Assembly: GCF_009870125.1 (NCBI RefSeq)
Contig: NC_046680.1
Span: 9,052,001-9,116,000 of the forward strand
Direction of reading: 5' to 3'
Length of the DNA: 64,000 nucleotides
Source of the DNA: Drosophila pseudoobscura
Lineage: Eukaryota > Arthropoda > Insecta > Diptera > Drosophilidae
Shown here: positions 25,501 to 38,681 of the stretch, one piece after another
Layout of the letters: each line of letters begins with the position of its first letter
How positions within the stretch are numbered: the stretch's first letter is position 1
The notes under the pieces: model-generated
Told to the model about the DNA's origin: nothing
Databases searched by the model: none
The model's input: the letters and a program-made list of their open reading frames with translations, nothing else
Program-made: the position numbers and the translations under genes

Positions 25501-28500
25501 AACAGAAACAGCCGCAGGCGGTGCCATTAACAATCCCAGTGGAACAGCAGGAAACCCTGCAAACGGAGCCAGCGGAAAACAGTAAGTTTCATCGCTAGCC
25601 ATGTATTATTCGCACATAATTAATGCTCTTGCAGTTCCAGCGCCAATGCCCATTTGGCCGAACATGACACTCGACCCAGACACTCTGGCACTACCAGCTC
25701 CAGTTCCGACACCATCTCCGGCCATTCCCAAGCTAGTTGTACCTAAAATAATGCTGAGGGTGCCGAAGGAGTTTCAGAAATCTGTGGACGCTGCTCTAAG
25801 CAGCACGGATACGGAGGAGGAGGAACCGGATTTGCACACAGCAACTCCCCTGGAACAGGAAACCGAAATAAATCCTTCTTCGTCCCCACAAATACCAGAC
25901 CAAGCGCCGATGCCGATGCCGCCGCCGCCACGCCACAGCCTAGATGATTCGGATTGTGCAAAGATGATGAGCCTCATGCAGGCCGAAGTGGAGCGCACCG
26001 AACTGGAAATACAGCGGATCAAAGCAGACAGGAAACCCGATAGGAAGAAGCACTCCAAGGCCATAGCTCCCGCAGATGTGTTGGACGACGGATTACCACA
26101 GCACGCAGCGGAAGTAAAGGAGCAGCCCCAGCTCCAGGTGCAGGCACTGGTGCAGCAACCCCAGCAGCAAGAGGAACAACGTCGCTGGTCGCTGACGCCG
26201 CCCGCTTCGCCACACAACACAACGCAGCCACCGCCCGCAATTATCACGGAGTTCCAAGACCAGTCGGATGCAGCCGATGCCGAAGCATCGTCTGGGCGTC
26301 GCAATAGCCTCGGTAGTGATTGCATGGACATTGATGATAGCTTGAACGGACCAACGGCTGCCAACGACGGAGAATTCGGACCCCCAGAGGGCCCATTGAT
26401 GGAACAGATGGAAGCGGTGGCGCTGCCACAACCACCGCAGCCCGTTCAGTCGCCTCCTCCACCCTTCGATGGCATAATGGTGGCCGGAGAGGACACGCAC
26501 ACGATCGATCTGCAGCTGGATCGACCCCTGGATCGGTTCTCAATGGTGGAGTTTGTGCGTCTGTGCCTGAAGGCGGTCTACTCCATCTGCCTCTACTGCA
26601 ATCACGCTCGCCGTATTGCCGTCAATGGCAAGCAGCTGGTGCTGCACATGATTAGCCAGCACCGCTTTACGGCTACGGTGGACAGCATCACGGCCGAGGA
26701 GCTGTACGCCGAGACGATTGTGGCAAGGCTGAAGAGCTTTGTGCCCCAGCTGGAGGAGGAGTACCTGAATCTGGCCAGCTGCTGCACCGTGGAGAACGGC
26801 AAGTACGCAGAGGTCTTCAACGAGCGGATCTATGAGTGCTTCTCCTGCCGCTACGTGGCCGCCACGCACAAAGAGCTCTACACGCACAACCGCAGGATGC
26901 ATGCCAAGTCGAACATCACGTGCATCATGTGCCGCACCAATTTCTACAGCTACAGTGAGATTCTCTGTCACATTTGTCCGGGCGAGGAGGCCCTCAGCGT
27001 ATACGACTTGAAGTTCCGCTGCTGCCTGTGCGAGACGTCGCCGCCGCTGCCCTCCGCCTTCCGTCTGATGGTGCACCTGCGAAAGCAGCATAATGCCTGC
27101 GACATCTGCCTGGAGGATTGCGTCACCCAGGCGAAGCTCTCGTCCCACGTGTGGAAGCACAAGCTGCTGCATCTGTGCTACCGGTGCGGCATCGCCTACC
27201 GCAACAAGCAGGACATTTCCAAGCATCTGTTCTGGAAGCACGGCACCGAGAGCGCCGGCTGCAAGCGCTGCCTGCAGAAGCGCTGGCCCCATGTCTACCA
27301 CTTCTGTGTGCCGCCCGTGACGTTCCCCTGCGAGGAGTGCGGCTTCAACTTCAGCAAGGCCATCTACCTGGAGGTCCACAAGCGGATGCATGCCGGCGAC
27401 TTTCGCTACGCCTGCGCCGAGGAGCTGTGCGACGAGAAGTTCGTCTCGCGCAAGCTTCTGCTGAAGCATGCTAGCACGCATGAGGCGAAGGCGGATTCCC
27501 CAGAAACGCCCACAGAGCAGAAAGAGGATCAAGCATCGGAGCAGCCACTGGAAGCAATCAAGAAGGAAACGGAGGAGGAGGGAGAGGAAGGGGCACAGCA
27601 CGAGGCCGAAACGAAGGCTTCGCCGTTTCCCGAGAAGGAACCCAAAACGGAATGCACTAAGGTTGAGGCTGCAGACAAGAAGGAGGCGTCAGAGCAAACT
27701 GCTGGCAAATCAGAGACTCGCAAACGACGCAAAAAGTCAAAGCGCACGAAGGAATACCTCGAGGATCTCAACCTGATAGCCCCAAATCTCTCTGAGTCGG
27801 ACAGCAGCGATAGCAGCGACTCGGATGCGCCGCCGCCGAAAAGTGGCAGCCATGGTCATGAGCCACTGCCTATGCGATCCTCTGTGGAAGATCTGGATAT
27901 GCCCAAGGTGATGCTGTCGCCCTCCTCCGAGAGCGATGCAGACGAGCAGCAATCACAGCCAAGCCAGAAGCGGGAGGATCCACTCGAGGAGAAGCCCTTG
28001 ACGGAGTCAAAAAACCAGGAAGAGGAGACGACGAAGTCAGAGGTGGATGTGGAGGTGGGAGCGGAGGCGGAGGCCAAAAAGGAAGAGGAACCGGATGATG
28101 TCTCTGATATGTGGAAAAATCTACTCCAAAATCAGCCGGTGAACTCCAACACCAATCCGAATTCCAATCTTGAGGAGCAGCCACCAAAGGAGGAGGCGGC
28201 ACCCGCAGATGTGGAAGTCCCTCAGACGCCCAGCAAGGTGCATGTGGCATGGTCCGATCACGATTACTGTAAGCTGCATCGCACGCCTCCCCCGTCGCCG
28301 GCCAAAAAACATTCCACTCCCAAATCGTCGCACTCCGGCAAGCGTGCCGCGAAAAACAACGCCTCCAGTGACAGCGACAGTTCCAGCAGCTCCAGCTCCA
28401 ACTCGGACTCCGATTCCTCGAGCTGCTCCTGTGGATCCAACTGCAGTTGCAGCTCCAGCAACAGCAGCAGCTCCAGTGACGACTCTGACGATTCCGACAG

Positions 28501-30064
28501 CTCGAATGCAGCGGCATCGCCGTCGAAGAGGTTGCGCAAGAAATCCCTGAAGCAGAAGAAGAGCGAGTCGCTCCAGCAGGTGCCGCAGCCAGAGCCAGAA
28601 GAGGAAGTTAATGTAACCTCTGTGACCGAGGACCAACTAGTGCCGCCTCCGCCCTCACCAAAAGCTCCGCAGTACAACGAATCAGATTTCGATACCGCAT
28701 TCTCCGACACCGACGAGGAATTCTACGATGCCCATCCCCAGAAGCTGGCCAGCGAGTTGCTGGCCCAAAAGCGCGAGGCCCTGCTCGCCGAGCATCCGCC
28801 AGTGGGGCCGCGGAACAACTACGACATCGTCGAGAACAGTCGTCCCTCCACGCCGTCCCTGCCAGAGGAGGCTGTTGCCTACGCCGACAAGCCGGAACGG
28901 GTTCGCAACAAAAAGAAGAAGCGAGAGCGAAAGTCCACATGTAAATCGGGAAAGCTACAGCTAACGAGCACACCCCTGCCCATGTCCGTGTCGATGGAAC
29001 CACCCATCGCCACACAGATGCTCCCTGCAGAGTCACCGTCGCTGCTCCCAGTGACACCGCTGACGCATCGCCACCTGCAGTTTGGGGGATTCCTGGGCAG
29101 TAGGATGAGCGAGGGCAGCAGCTGCTCCGATGCCGATGGCCAGCTAAAGCGCTCCAAGCGCCAGAGGCGTCCCAACAAGTTCTATGGCTACACCAGCGAC
29201 GACGAGAATATGGGCACCATCCTGGCCCCGCCGCTCCTGGTGGGAATGCAGCTGATCAAGCCACAGCCGCCGCCTTTGTTGACTTGGGCCAAGGAGGATT
29301 TGCCGACGCCGCCGAAGCAGCGCAGCAGAAACAACAACAATAGCAGCAGTGGACATCACCACCATCTGCACAGCAATGGGGGTACGCGAACGCCCCCGAC
29401 GGGATCCGGATCGAGGAAGCGCAACAGGCAGCGGCCTCAGGCCCCGAGCGCAGGCGGATCGAGTGCAAGTGCTCGCTCTACAAAGCGCCACAAGCCGCAC
29501 AGGGAAGAAAAGTCATTGCCGCCGATACCCACGCTAAAGATACGGCCCAGCTTCCTGACCTCCATTTCACCGCCGACGGACAGCAGCGATAGCAGTTCAG
29601 AAGACGAGGAAGTGAACGTGACCAGCCTAGGGCCGCCTACTCCACAGATTCCTCCCGTTTTTGTAATGCCCCCAGCTCCACCCGTGGTCCTACCGGTCCA
29701 GCTGCCACCGCCACCGCCGCCGCCGCCTGCTGCCACCGCATTCAATCAGCCAATTCCGCCGGCTCTGCTCCCGAATCCGGACTTTGCCACACTGCAGTAC
29801 TTCAAGGCGAACAACATACGCTACCCGATCAGACCGCCGGCAGGAGCCCGGCTGGCGCGCGAAGGCGAGTCCGTCTACTGCTACTGTCGCTGTCCCTACG
29901 ACGAGGTCTCCGAGATGATTGCCTGCGACGGCGACAACTGTCTGATCGAATGGTTCCACTTTGAGTGCGTGGGCATTATGGTGGCGCCACAGGGCAGGTG
30001 GTTCTGCGCCGAGTGCAGGCCCAAGTACACCGAAGGCCTCTACCCGGGCGCGACGGCACAGTGA
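22521..30064 (+). CDS. MESR4: MESR4, large C2H2 zinc-finger and PHD-finger nuclear protein
   Basis: Two coding exons, 22521-25581 and 25635-30064, join through a split Ile codon to 2496 residues. The N-terminal 800 residues are extremely acidic and carry four degenerate units of 55-65 residues containing LDIDTES-like motifs (starts near 23442, 23637, 23802, 23994). A first C2H2 group lies at about 819-960 and a second, larger group at about 1338-1637. Ser/Asp-rich and Pro-rich spacers follow. A C-terminal PHD finger at about 2435-2490 (CDGDNCLIEWFHFECVG, WFCAECRPKY) is of the ING type known to read H3K4 methylation. The gene was named as a misexpression suppressor of Ras and acts in chromatin-level regulation. 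The assignment rests on domain order and location. ATGATG at 22521 is the first start after the last acceptor. Confidence 0.85.
23430..24080 (+). repeat. MESR4: Degenerate acidic repeats within MESR4
   Basis: Four in-frame units (195, 165 and 192 bases apart) share the DLDIDTES motif and SIKEN/PVKKLD-like linkers. The middle units are most alike, indicating unequal crossover or slippage within a coding region. Confidence 0.6.
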
Positions 30065-31943
30065 CATCATCTTCCAGGAGGAGCTTGGCTAGGATTCCGT
30101 GGATCCTCCTCTTTCACACAGTAGCCACAACAACCACGCGATCGAAACCCCACTACAGAATGGAATACGCTTATTAATTGATAAAAACAAAAAAAAAACT
30201 GAGGATATCTAAAAGTTCTATATACTACAAATGAAATCTAAATATCGTAAGACATTAAATATATATATGTACATTTAAAAGGCAAGGCGGTTCGGACACC
30301 TGGCTCAAAGTGCACTCTCCCCGGAGAGAGTGTAGATAGGGAAAACATCTTATTAAAGAAAAATAAACGTATATATTATATATATATAGTATATATCTAT
30401 ATCTATATATCTGTATATCATATATAAGGCCAACAATCGTGTGTAAATATCGAGAGATGCATATCCATTATGCAAAATTGTACCATACTTAGAGATCCAT
30501 TATAAATAACTAAACACCTATGAATAGCACCTCCCAAACCCTCCCATGAGCCGCAATCCCAGCATAGTTCTTAATTAAATCTATCTATGTGTACGTTTAC
30601 ATTTAGTGACTACGAGTAGGTACCCAAAACAAGGATAAACGGAAACAAGCTGATGAATAGTTAATCATTCAATCGATCTTGAGAAAAATACACATACAAC
30701 TGTGAAAAAAAGAAACAAATAAGTAATACTAAAAGGAATGTTCACGTTTTGTTTTATTTTCAATATGGTGGACGGGCTTATCATCTATAATGAGATTGAA
30801 TGTTATCTGTGGCAATCGTCTACAGACAGTAGATATATTTACGAAAAACAGCTTATTTATCTTCAATATTCCAGTGCATCCATATGTCTGTTAAAGAGAA
30901 CCTTCATTCGCATCCATGCTAGCGAAAGATGCAAAGGAAAATGCTGAGAATCAAATACATGCCGTGTCAATGATGATGCACATTGCTGCCCGAATCGAGT
31001 CTCGCCGATAAGGATTGGTTTGTTGTTGTTGTTGGACAGCTACAAAATCTAAAGGGCGTGCTTTTTCATTCCTTCTCATATCGAATCAACCAACCAACCA
31101 ACCAACCCTTACGATATTGTGGTAGCATTTATGTTTGTACCTTGAACATGCGTCCAAAGAATAGGCCAACGTTAACCCAGTCGCCCATGTGCAGGGTTTA
31201 ATATCCTTAAAACGAATTCCACGCTCCATGCTCCGATTATGGCAAAGTAACGTCAAAAGTAAATGCAAATAAGCCACGACAAGCGGGCTAATGTTGCTGT
31301 AGTGGCTACAACCCCGCGTATGAATGGGCGCGGAACCACGCCAGGGTCAGTGGTAGGGTCATCCAATTCCAACCACCACCCGCATGTCCGGCCAGTGGCC
31401 ACTGACCACTGACCACCACCCCGTCATCGTGGGTATGGGCGTGGGTTTGTTTACCAAACAGCACGCTGATTTAATTGTTGTTCGGAGGAGGAGGAGAAGG
31501 AACAGCAGGAGCATGGGCTCTGAGTCCGAGCTACGAGAGAGGCGCAACAGCCACAACGAACTTCAATTACAGGTGGCGATTGTGGTCGCCGGACGAACCA
31601 GACGGACGGTGGGAGAGACGAGCGATGGCCGGTGTGGTGTGCGTGAGTAGAAATTACCATAAATCTGAGAGGGCTCGAATAAAAAAGGCTTCTCTGGTGA
31701 ACTTGGGGCGGCAGTTCGTGTTGAGTTGTCGCGGCGAGCGGTTAACCCGAGGCTCCCACTTTTGACCGGAACTGAGTTTCGAATTTGCGTTCGTCGTTCG
31801 CGTGGCAGATCCCGCTGTGTGTGTGCGTGCTCCTTGTTCCGTAAGCCATGTCCACGGGACAGCCAGTTGAGCAAACAGTAGTCCAATTATCGTCCTCTGC
31901 TGGTCACCGGCTAGACCGCTAGGACTTAGTGGCGGCAAACACC
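30065..31943. other. MESR4 3' UTR and Klp54D 5' region
   Basis: Poly(A)-type AATAAA at about 30361-30366 is a likely MESR4 end; a TATA-alternating tract covers 30370-30425. A (CCAA)5 tract lies at 31087-31107. From about 31470 on the sequence is GC-richer and probably includes the Klp54D 5' UTR. No other coding region seen. Confidence 0.5.
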
Positions 31944-34900
31944 ATGGTACGTCGCGCATCGAGCGTGCCGCATTTGAATAGCAGCGGCGGTAGCAGCGCC
32001 GATAGCGCCAGCACCTCTGGCAATCGGCGGGGCAGAGGCGCCGTTGCCGGCTCACGCGCCAGGAAAGCGCCCACGCCCACATCGACGTCCACGTCCACAT
32101 CCATGTCCAACCAGCGCCAGAGCTCCGGCAGCAGCAGCAGCATGCCACGGTCCCGCAGTCTCACCAACGGCATGCGTCGCCTCAGTCCCCAGAAGGGAGC
32201 AGGGAGCGGCAGCAGTGGCGGAGGAGGAGGCGGAGTCGGAGGCAGTTCCCGCAATACGCCGTATTTTCTACGCTCACGGGAGAACGAGTAAGTGTGGGAT
32301 AAGGAATGCCGCCGCGGCTCCGATTGCGGTACTTCCCACCGTAATCAATAGGCGATAGCTTGCTGACGCTTGAGAAAACAGTGGAAAGCCGCTAAAAAGA
32401 CTGGGGAAAAAGCACGGAGCATGAGGAAAAACTTATAAAACATAGATCTCCGAATTCTACACACTGAGGGAAAAAAGCCACTATTGGGTCTTAAACGTGG
32501 AATTACCATTTCTATCGTAACTGCTAAAGACTACCTCTTTTAACAGAGAATTTATGGATATCTAAAGGTTCAAGAACTATTCTGTATTGCCTTTACCCTG
32601 ATAGTCCTGTGCTACTGTACTGAATATAATTTTTAGGAATTTAAATGGACCCATGAATATTGCATGCGAGTATTCCCTTATATTTTTTCTAACCTTTCGC
32701 AATGTAATGCCACTGCTGTGGTTGTAATTATTAAGTACGTACAAATATCTATAAAGATACACTCGTGTATTGTATGAGCCACTAGGAAAATATATTAATT
32801 TTGATCAGTCCATTCGGCTGGGCAGGGCACTTACAAGGAGTGTGAGACTACAACCATTAATAATAACACGACAGGGACTGCTCCTGGTCTCCCGGCTCAC
32901 CCCTAATCGAAGGAAAGACCCATTAAAAACCCGGCAGAAGGCAAGGAAGGAACAGACACAAGCCAAACCATAATGACCACGCACAATACGAGTAATCCAA
33001 AAGAAGGACAGACAGACAGGCAATCAAATGGACAGAGAGACAGACACACAGACGGACGGACGGACTGGGCATTTTCTTTTAGTTCTTTATTTAAACAATT
33101 TGTGGAAAGGAAGGAAGTATCGCCAGTGATCTGGGGGTTGAGAAGAGTCGAGCACTAAGCGGACACGACACAAATCGATTTTGCAATTAAAGCCCATTGA
33201 AGTCTATATGTGGGATATGACCGGAGTTGAGAGCGAAAGTGGTCATACTCGTGTTTACGAGTCTATGTATGTTGGGGTTTTTTGAGTTCGATTCCGATGT
33301 GGGTAGGGTCCAGGTGGAACGTAACAGACAAACAGCCTAAGGTTAAGGACCCCCAGGTCCCCGAGCTGAGGAACTGGTGACAAGTGGGTTAAGTACAAGT
33401 TTGGTTCGGAAGGAATATTAATTATTCAAAACCGAAGAACTTTCTTTTGATGGAATCGAGGCTTGAACTACTTAATATGATGATACGATGGTATCACAGG
33501 TAGCTAATCAAGTCTTTGTTTTCACATCAATTGTGGTACACCTATAATTTCATTAATTTGGATCATTAATACTGGCATTGTGTGGATCCCCCACCCCACC
33601 GAAGGAAATGTGCCGACGTTTCGTTTATTTTTAGAAGTTTCTTCGATTTATGCTGACATTGTAAATAAGTAACATATTCACAGCTATTACCCAGAAGAGG
33701 ATGTTTATGTTATTATTGGAACTGGGGAGTGACACACCAGACTTGAGATTCTAGGAACCTATGACTCGTCAGGCGCCCGCGCGACAATTTGTTAGAACTT
33801 AATCGTAATTAAACATCATTTTCATCAGCCTTGAACATGGGTAGCTGGAATACAACCTTTTTCTGTGAATCTGTGGCTCGTTAAGGGCCTTTCAGTCCCA
33901 AGGTTACCATTCACACCTATGTCGCTTGGAAATTTAATGGATCGCACCGAAATATGGGATTGCTTCTGCCCCCTGCAGGCAATTGGCATTATGGTCGTTA
34001 TAATTATAATGGGACACGCATATAGACCTATCTTATCAATCATTTTGACTGATGAGTGCGTTGATAGCTGTATGATTGACGACACACATTGGATATATGT
34101 ACTCCACTTAGACAGCAAAGGCTGTGGTGTGGGTTTTGGAACCAATGCGCAATGGACACTGGGCACTGGGCATTGGCCTTCTCCAAATCCGATCTGTATT
34201 CAGGCAACTTTGAAAGTGAATTCGCGTGCGTGACGTGGCTAGGAAAGATTGCAATTTAAAAATCCATATAGACAATATAGAGTATACATTCATATGGATT
34301 TTCTGGCATGCACAGCACGAGTTAGGTAATAATTACGCCCCAAAAAAAAAGATAATCAAAGTCCACAATTCGTTGCTTAAGCTCTGCATGCTTCATAAAT
34401 GTCACCAGGAGGTTTCCCAAAACACTCCCACTCCCAGTCCGACGCCCACTCTCCGGCATGGGAAATAAAAGTGAGAGTTCCAGTTTCAGACTCGTTTCAG
34501 AATTTATTTGTTTCGCAAACATGAGTCGCCGGAAAAAAGAAACCCAGCTGCCTCTTCTGCCCGTAATCCAATCCAATCACGACTGGACAATTAGGAATTT
34601 TTGGTCTGAGGTCAGGGTAAATATTATGCATGATAACAAGCTGAGGTGGGTTTCATTTGTTCGGGTCTACAAATACCACCAGGGGAAAGTCAATCTCCTT
34701 TAAAAGAAAGCATTATTTTCGAAGCGAAAGAGAGAAATATACCCCTAGCAATAATAAGCATTATATTATCAGGAACCCTTTCAAGAACAAATCAAAACTT
34801 TCGCTCTTAGCTCCCCATTATTCAATTAATTATTTAGTACCAAAAGTTGATTGAACTTTTCTCCAGTGGCCACCCAGTACGGTGTTACTTCCCAGGACCT

Positions 34901-37900
34901 GCTCCTCCTCAAGACTTCGTTTCTCCTGAGGGTTCGTGTTAATTCTTTCTATTGGCGCCTTTTGAAATATTTACCAAGAGCACACACCACACTCACCTCG
35001 CACACGCACACATAAAAAGGCCCAACACAGGCTGATTAATGTACGAGTATACGGGTAGACGAGCATACGAAGTTTGGCCATTAGTCTATGAATGTTTAAC
35101 AAGTCATTTATGGCCAAATGTTAAATGTCAGGCTCAGAAACAGCCCCAGCCACAGAAACCATTGGACTGTAAGATTGGACATCGCACATACGACTCGTGG
35201 TTCAATAAACCAACTATGATTGTTTGTATTGGAAACTTCTCCAAATTCCGTTTTGTGCCTTTAGCTGGATAATTATGGGTTCAACTAAAACACAAGGCTA
35301 GGTACGACTGTCTAAATCAATAATTTATCGCTGCTTATTTGCATATTCATATTTCCATAAGGGAAAATTCCGCTGAAGAAAATTGTATTAATCACGCTCA
35401 TCCCCCACATCAAAAAAACTAATTGCGATTTAGTGTAAAAGAAAACGCGAAAACCACGAGCTAAGCCATCCCATCCCCAACCACCCTTAACCTTGGCTAT
35501 TTATAGGGCCAATGGTCAGCGCCAGGCAACGTCAAGTTCAAGGCAAATCCCACGAAATTCCAGGGACTCGCAGTGGCCACAACAAGCGAAACTCACAAAG
35601 GAATGAAAGCTTTTTAGATGTTACTCTGATTGATTGGTTGCAATTATTGATATTTCCAATATTTGGGAGGGAATCCATAATCTGAATCCATAATCCAGTC
35701 CATTTCCATATCGAGTATACGTTGAAAAACAAACTTCATGCTTCTTAGGATTGGCAGCGCCGATACTCTGGAAATTGTAGCCTCCAAGTCCACCGGCAGC
35801 GAAGAGTGCTCCACGCCCGAGGACAACATCAATGTGGTGGTGCGTGTGCGTCCGCTCAACGAGAAGGAGAAGCGCGATCGGCACGGCTCTACCCTGACAT
35901 TTCCCGGCAACGGACAGGTCATAGTAAGTATCCCCACTCCAGAGTATGTTTATCTGTTATGTGACGAATCGTACCGTCAGATTGAGGGCAACGATGTGGG
36001 ACAGAAGCGTTCGCACAATCGAGACAGCGTTCGTGTATTCACGTACAACGTGGTCTTCGAGCCCGGAGCCACCCAGGATGATATACTGGACTATTCGGGC
36101 ATTAAACGCATCATAGAGATGGGCATCGAGGGATTCAGTTGCACGGCCTTCTGCTACGGCCAGACGGGCTCTGGAAAGACGCACACACTGACAGGACCAC
36201 CAGACCTGGTGAGTGGGAAGGGGAACCCCCAGACGTTCAGATTGATGAATGTTTCATTTTACAGTTTGTTGGAAAGCCGAATCCAAAGGATCCCCGACAT
36301 GGCCTCATCTTCCGCTCGTTTGTGTATCTCTTCCAGTTGATTAAGAACCGAAAGGATGTCAATTATGTTCTTAAGGCCTCGTTCATGGAGATCTACAATG
36401 AACGGGTAAGAAAGCTACAAAATTATCCATTTCGTATCTCAGTTTTGGAGTCGTTAAAGCTAGAATACTATGTATGTATGTATATTCAATTCATTTTCTT
36501 GGGACGGGGCCTAGTCGCATATTCGATTTAAATTTAAATTGCATTTGCCATAATACTGATTGCTTTCGCTCTGGCGCTGGCCCCATTCAGTTCGGTTCGG
36601 TTCAGCAAACATGCATTAGATTGACCTGACCTCTATTAAATGGATGTCAGCACGCTCTCCATGCCCCAGACCCAGTGCGTGGAATGTTTCTGCATTTGGC
36701 TTGTCCTTTCAAATGATTTGTTTTCTTAGCAGCTCCCACAGCTCCGTTCCTGCAGTACCCCTCACCTAATTTCATTATTGGTTTACCAAATTGAATTGAA
36801 TTTTATATTCCCCGGCCTTCAGGTAATCGATTTGCTCAATCCGGGAAGTGCACGGAAGCCGCTGGCCGTGCGCTGGTCCAAGAAGTCGGGCGGCTTCTTC
36901 GTGGAGAACCTATTCACGGTTGACTGCGAGGAACTGGACGATCTGCTGGCCGTTCTGGAAGAGGGTAAGTGCGCTGCATTGATCCTAATCAAAGATTCAT
37001 TAATCATCCCCTTTTGGTTCATCCGTGCAGGAATGAGAAATCGAGCCATGGGCTCACATGCCATGAACGATCATTCGTCGCGTTCGCACACGATACTTAC
37101 AGTGCACATCCTGTCGGACCAGCAGACGGATGGGGGAGTGTTCCTCTCCAAGCATGGCAAGATCAATTTCGTCGACCTGGCCGGCAGTGAGCTGACCAAG
37201 AAGACGATGAGCGAGGGCAAGACCCTGGAGGAGGCGAACAACATCAACAAGAGCCTGATGGTCCTCGGCTACTGCATATCCTCGCTGAGCGATGCCAAGA
37301 AGCGGTCGGGGCACATACCCTACCGGGACAGCCAGCTGACCAAACTCCTGGCCGACAGTCTGGCCGGGAACGGGGTCACGCTGATGATCGCCTGCGTCTC
37401 TCCGGCCCACTACAATCACGCAGAGACCTTGAATACCTTGCGCTATGCCTCCAGAGCCAAGCGAATACGCACCAAGCCCGTGATCATGATGGACCCCAGG
37501 GAGGCACTGATCCTCAGCCTCAAACGGGATATCCACGCCCTGCAGATGGAGAACGATCATCTGAAGGCGGCCCTCAATTTGCACCATCAGGCGGCCTCCA
37601 GTGACGCCGCCACGGACAATCTGCTTGACATGCAGCTGGATCGGCTGAGCAGCGCAGGCGGTGCGCCGGTGCCAGTGCCCAAGGTGGATCTGGAGCGGCT
37701 GCCCGAACTGGATGGCTCAGAGCTGGCCGAGCTGGTCAAACTCTACATGGTGGAGAACGAGTCGCTGCGGCAAGAGAACAACCATCTGTTCACCGTGCGC
37801 GAGACAATACTCAGGGATCAGGAGATCGTTTGCAGAGAGAACGAGCGGCTGCTCAAGAAGCTGGAGGATGTGAACAAGTGAGTTTCAGTGGCGGGTTAGC

Positions 37901-38681
37901 GAGCATAGAACCGTTTAGGGCTGCATTCGTTTAGGGACCTTCTCGAGGCCTGGCTCATTGTTCTCTCCCATTTCTGACTCGTTCTAGATCGGTACCGAGC
38001 GGGGACGAGGACGGGGACAATGGGCCGAGCACCGAGACGCAGACGGACGAGATTGAGGCCCCCACAGGAGGGAGGACATAATCTCAGATATTTTGATACT
38101 TTAAATCCGTATATTTCTAAACGTTTTTTGAAAACAAGCCTAGAGTGTGACTAGTCATATAAGCCTTTGTAATAAAAGTTTGTTTCTGTTCCTATGAATT
38201 GAATGAATGAATCTGAGAAGTTTACAATTACTGAATTACTGAATATAAAATAATACATTTATGTTATATATTTGTCCGCCTCTTTCTGGTTTACAGGGTT
38301 TGTGTACGTTCACCTTTGATACCTGCACGTCCGGCGATATCTCCGACCTCCGGCAAGGAAACGCCCGGCACTGAGATCTGGACAAATCCTGAACTCAACG
38401 GCGCTGCAGTCTTGCCGCTGGAGCAGAGAATGTCGGAGAATGCCGATAGGCGGACGGACACGGCCCAGAAACGCATCGATCAGAAGCGTATCGCCAGGAA
38501 TATTTTGATAATGGCGAATGCTTTCAGGAAGCCGGACGCAGATCTGGCCAAGAAGCTCAATACGGATCCAGAGAATGTTCCGTCGAAGCAATCTACGGAC
38601 TATATGACGGAGTAAGTGTAAATAACCAGAGACTGAAGGAGTTCATATAAAATTTCTTTTTCTTTCAGCATGCTAACGTAG
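31944..38681 (+). CDS. Klp54D: Klp54D, kinesin-like motor protein (KIF12-type), long isoform
   Basis: Exons 31944-32287, 35749-35923, 35981-36208, 36265-36405, 36823-36964, 37031-37877, 38297-38611 and 38669-38681 join in phase to 734 residues. A Ser/Gly-rich head (1-115) precedes an N-terminal motor: VVVRVRPLNEKE, P-loop GQTGSGKT, switch I NDHSSRSH, switch II DLAGSE, and KSLMVLGYCISSL. A coiled coil follows (LVKLYMVENESLRQENNH), then a charged tail (RIDQKRIARNILIMA) ending YMTDMLT. The motor should walk on microtubules toward the plus end; cargo is not evident. The ATG is at 31944. The second intron is only 57 bases, divisible by three and free of stops. An AATAAA lies near 38765. Exon 38297-38611 ends in phase 2. 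Confidence 0.85.
32288..35748 (+). other. Klp54D: Large first coding intron of Klp54D (3.5 kb)
   Basis: Bounded by GTAAGT and a TTCTTAG acceptor. It contains an ACAGACGGACGG simple repeat at 33037-33066 and several chance frames, none convincing as genes. Its size suggests regulatory content, but I can name no element. Confidence 0.55.
36406..36822 (+). other. Klp54D: Klp54D intron 4
   Basis: 417-base intron between GTAAGA and CCTTCAG, with TTCGGTTCGGTTC repeats near 36591-36605. No gene seen. Confidence 0.6.
37988..38081 (+). CDS. Klp54D: Alternative last exon of Klp54D (short isoform, 656 residues)
   Basis: The donor at 37877 (phase 2) also fits an acceptor at 37987. This gives an acidic tail (SVPSGDEDGDNGPSTE...) ending at a TAA at 38079-38081, with its own poly(A)-type AATAAA at about 38171. 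The long isoform skips this exon and uses 38297. Codon use is coding-like. Which end dominates cannot be seen from the sequence. Confidence 0.6.

Noticed and set aside
26540-27601. 353-codon minus frame over the MESR4 zinc fingers
   Set aside because: Antisense of a strongly coding exon; Leu/Ala/Val-rich shadow composition.
31087-31107. (CCAA)n tract as a CRISPR-like or regulated repeat
   Set aside because: Simple tetranucleotide microsatellite; CRISPR arrays are not expected in an insect genome.
33270-33310. tRNA B-box-like AGTTCGATTCC
   Set aside because: No A box or cloverleaf arms upstream.
38316-38615. Separate gene downstream of Klp54D
   Set aside because: Has no ATG start and fits in phase as an exon of Klp54D after a good acceptor, so treated as part of that gene.
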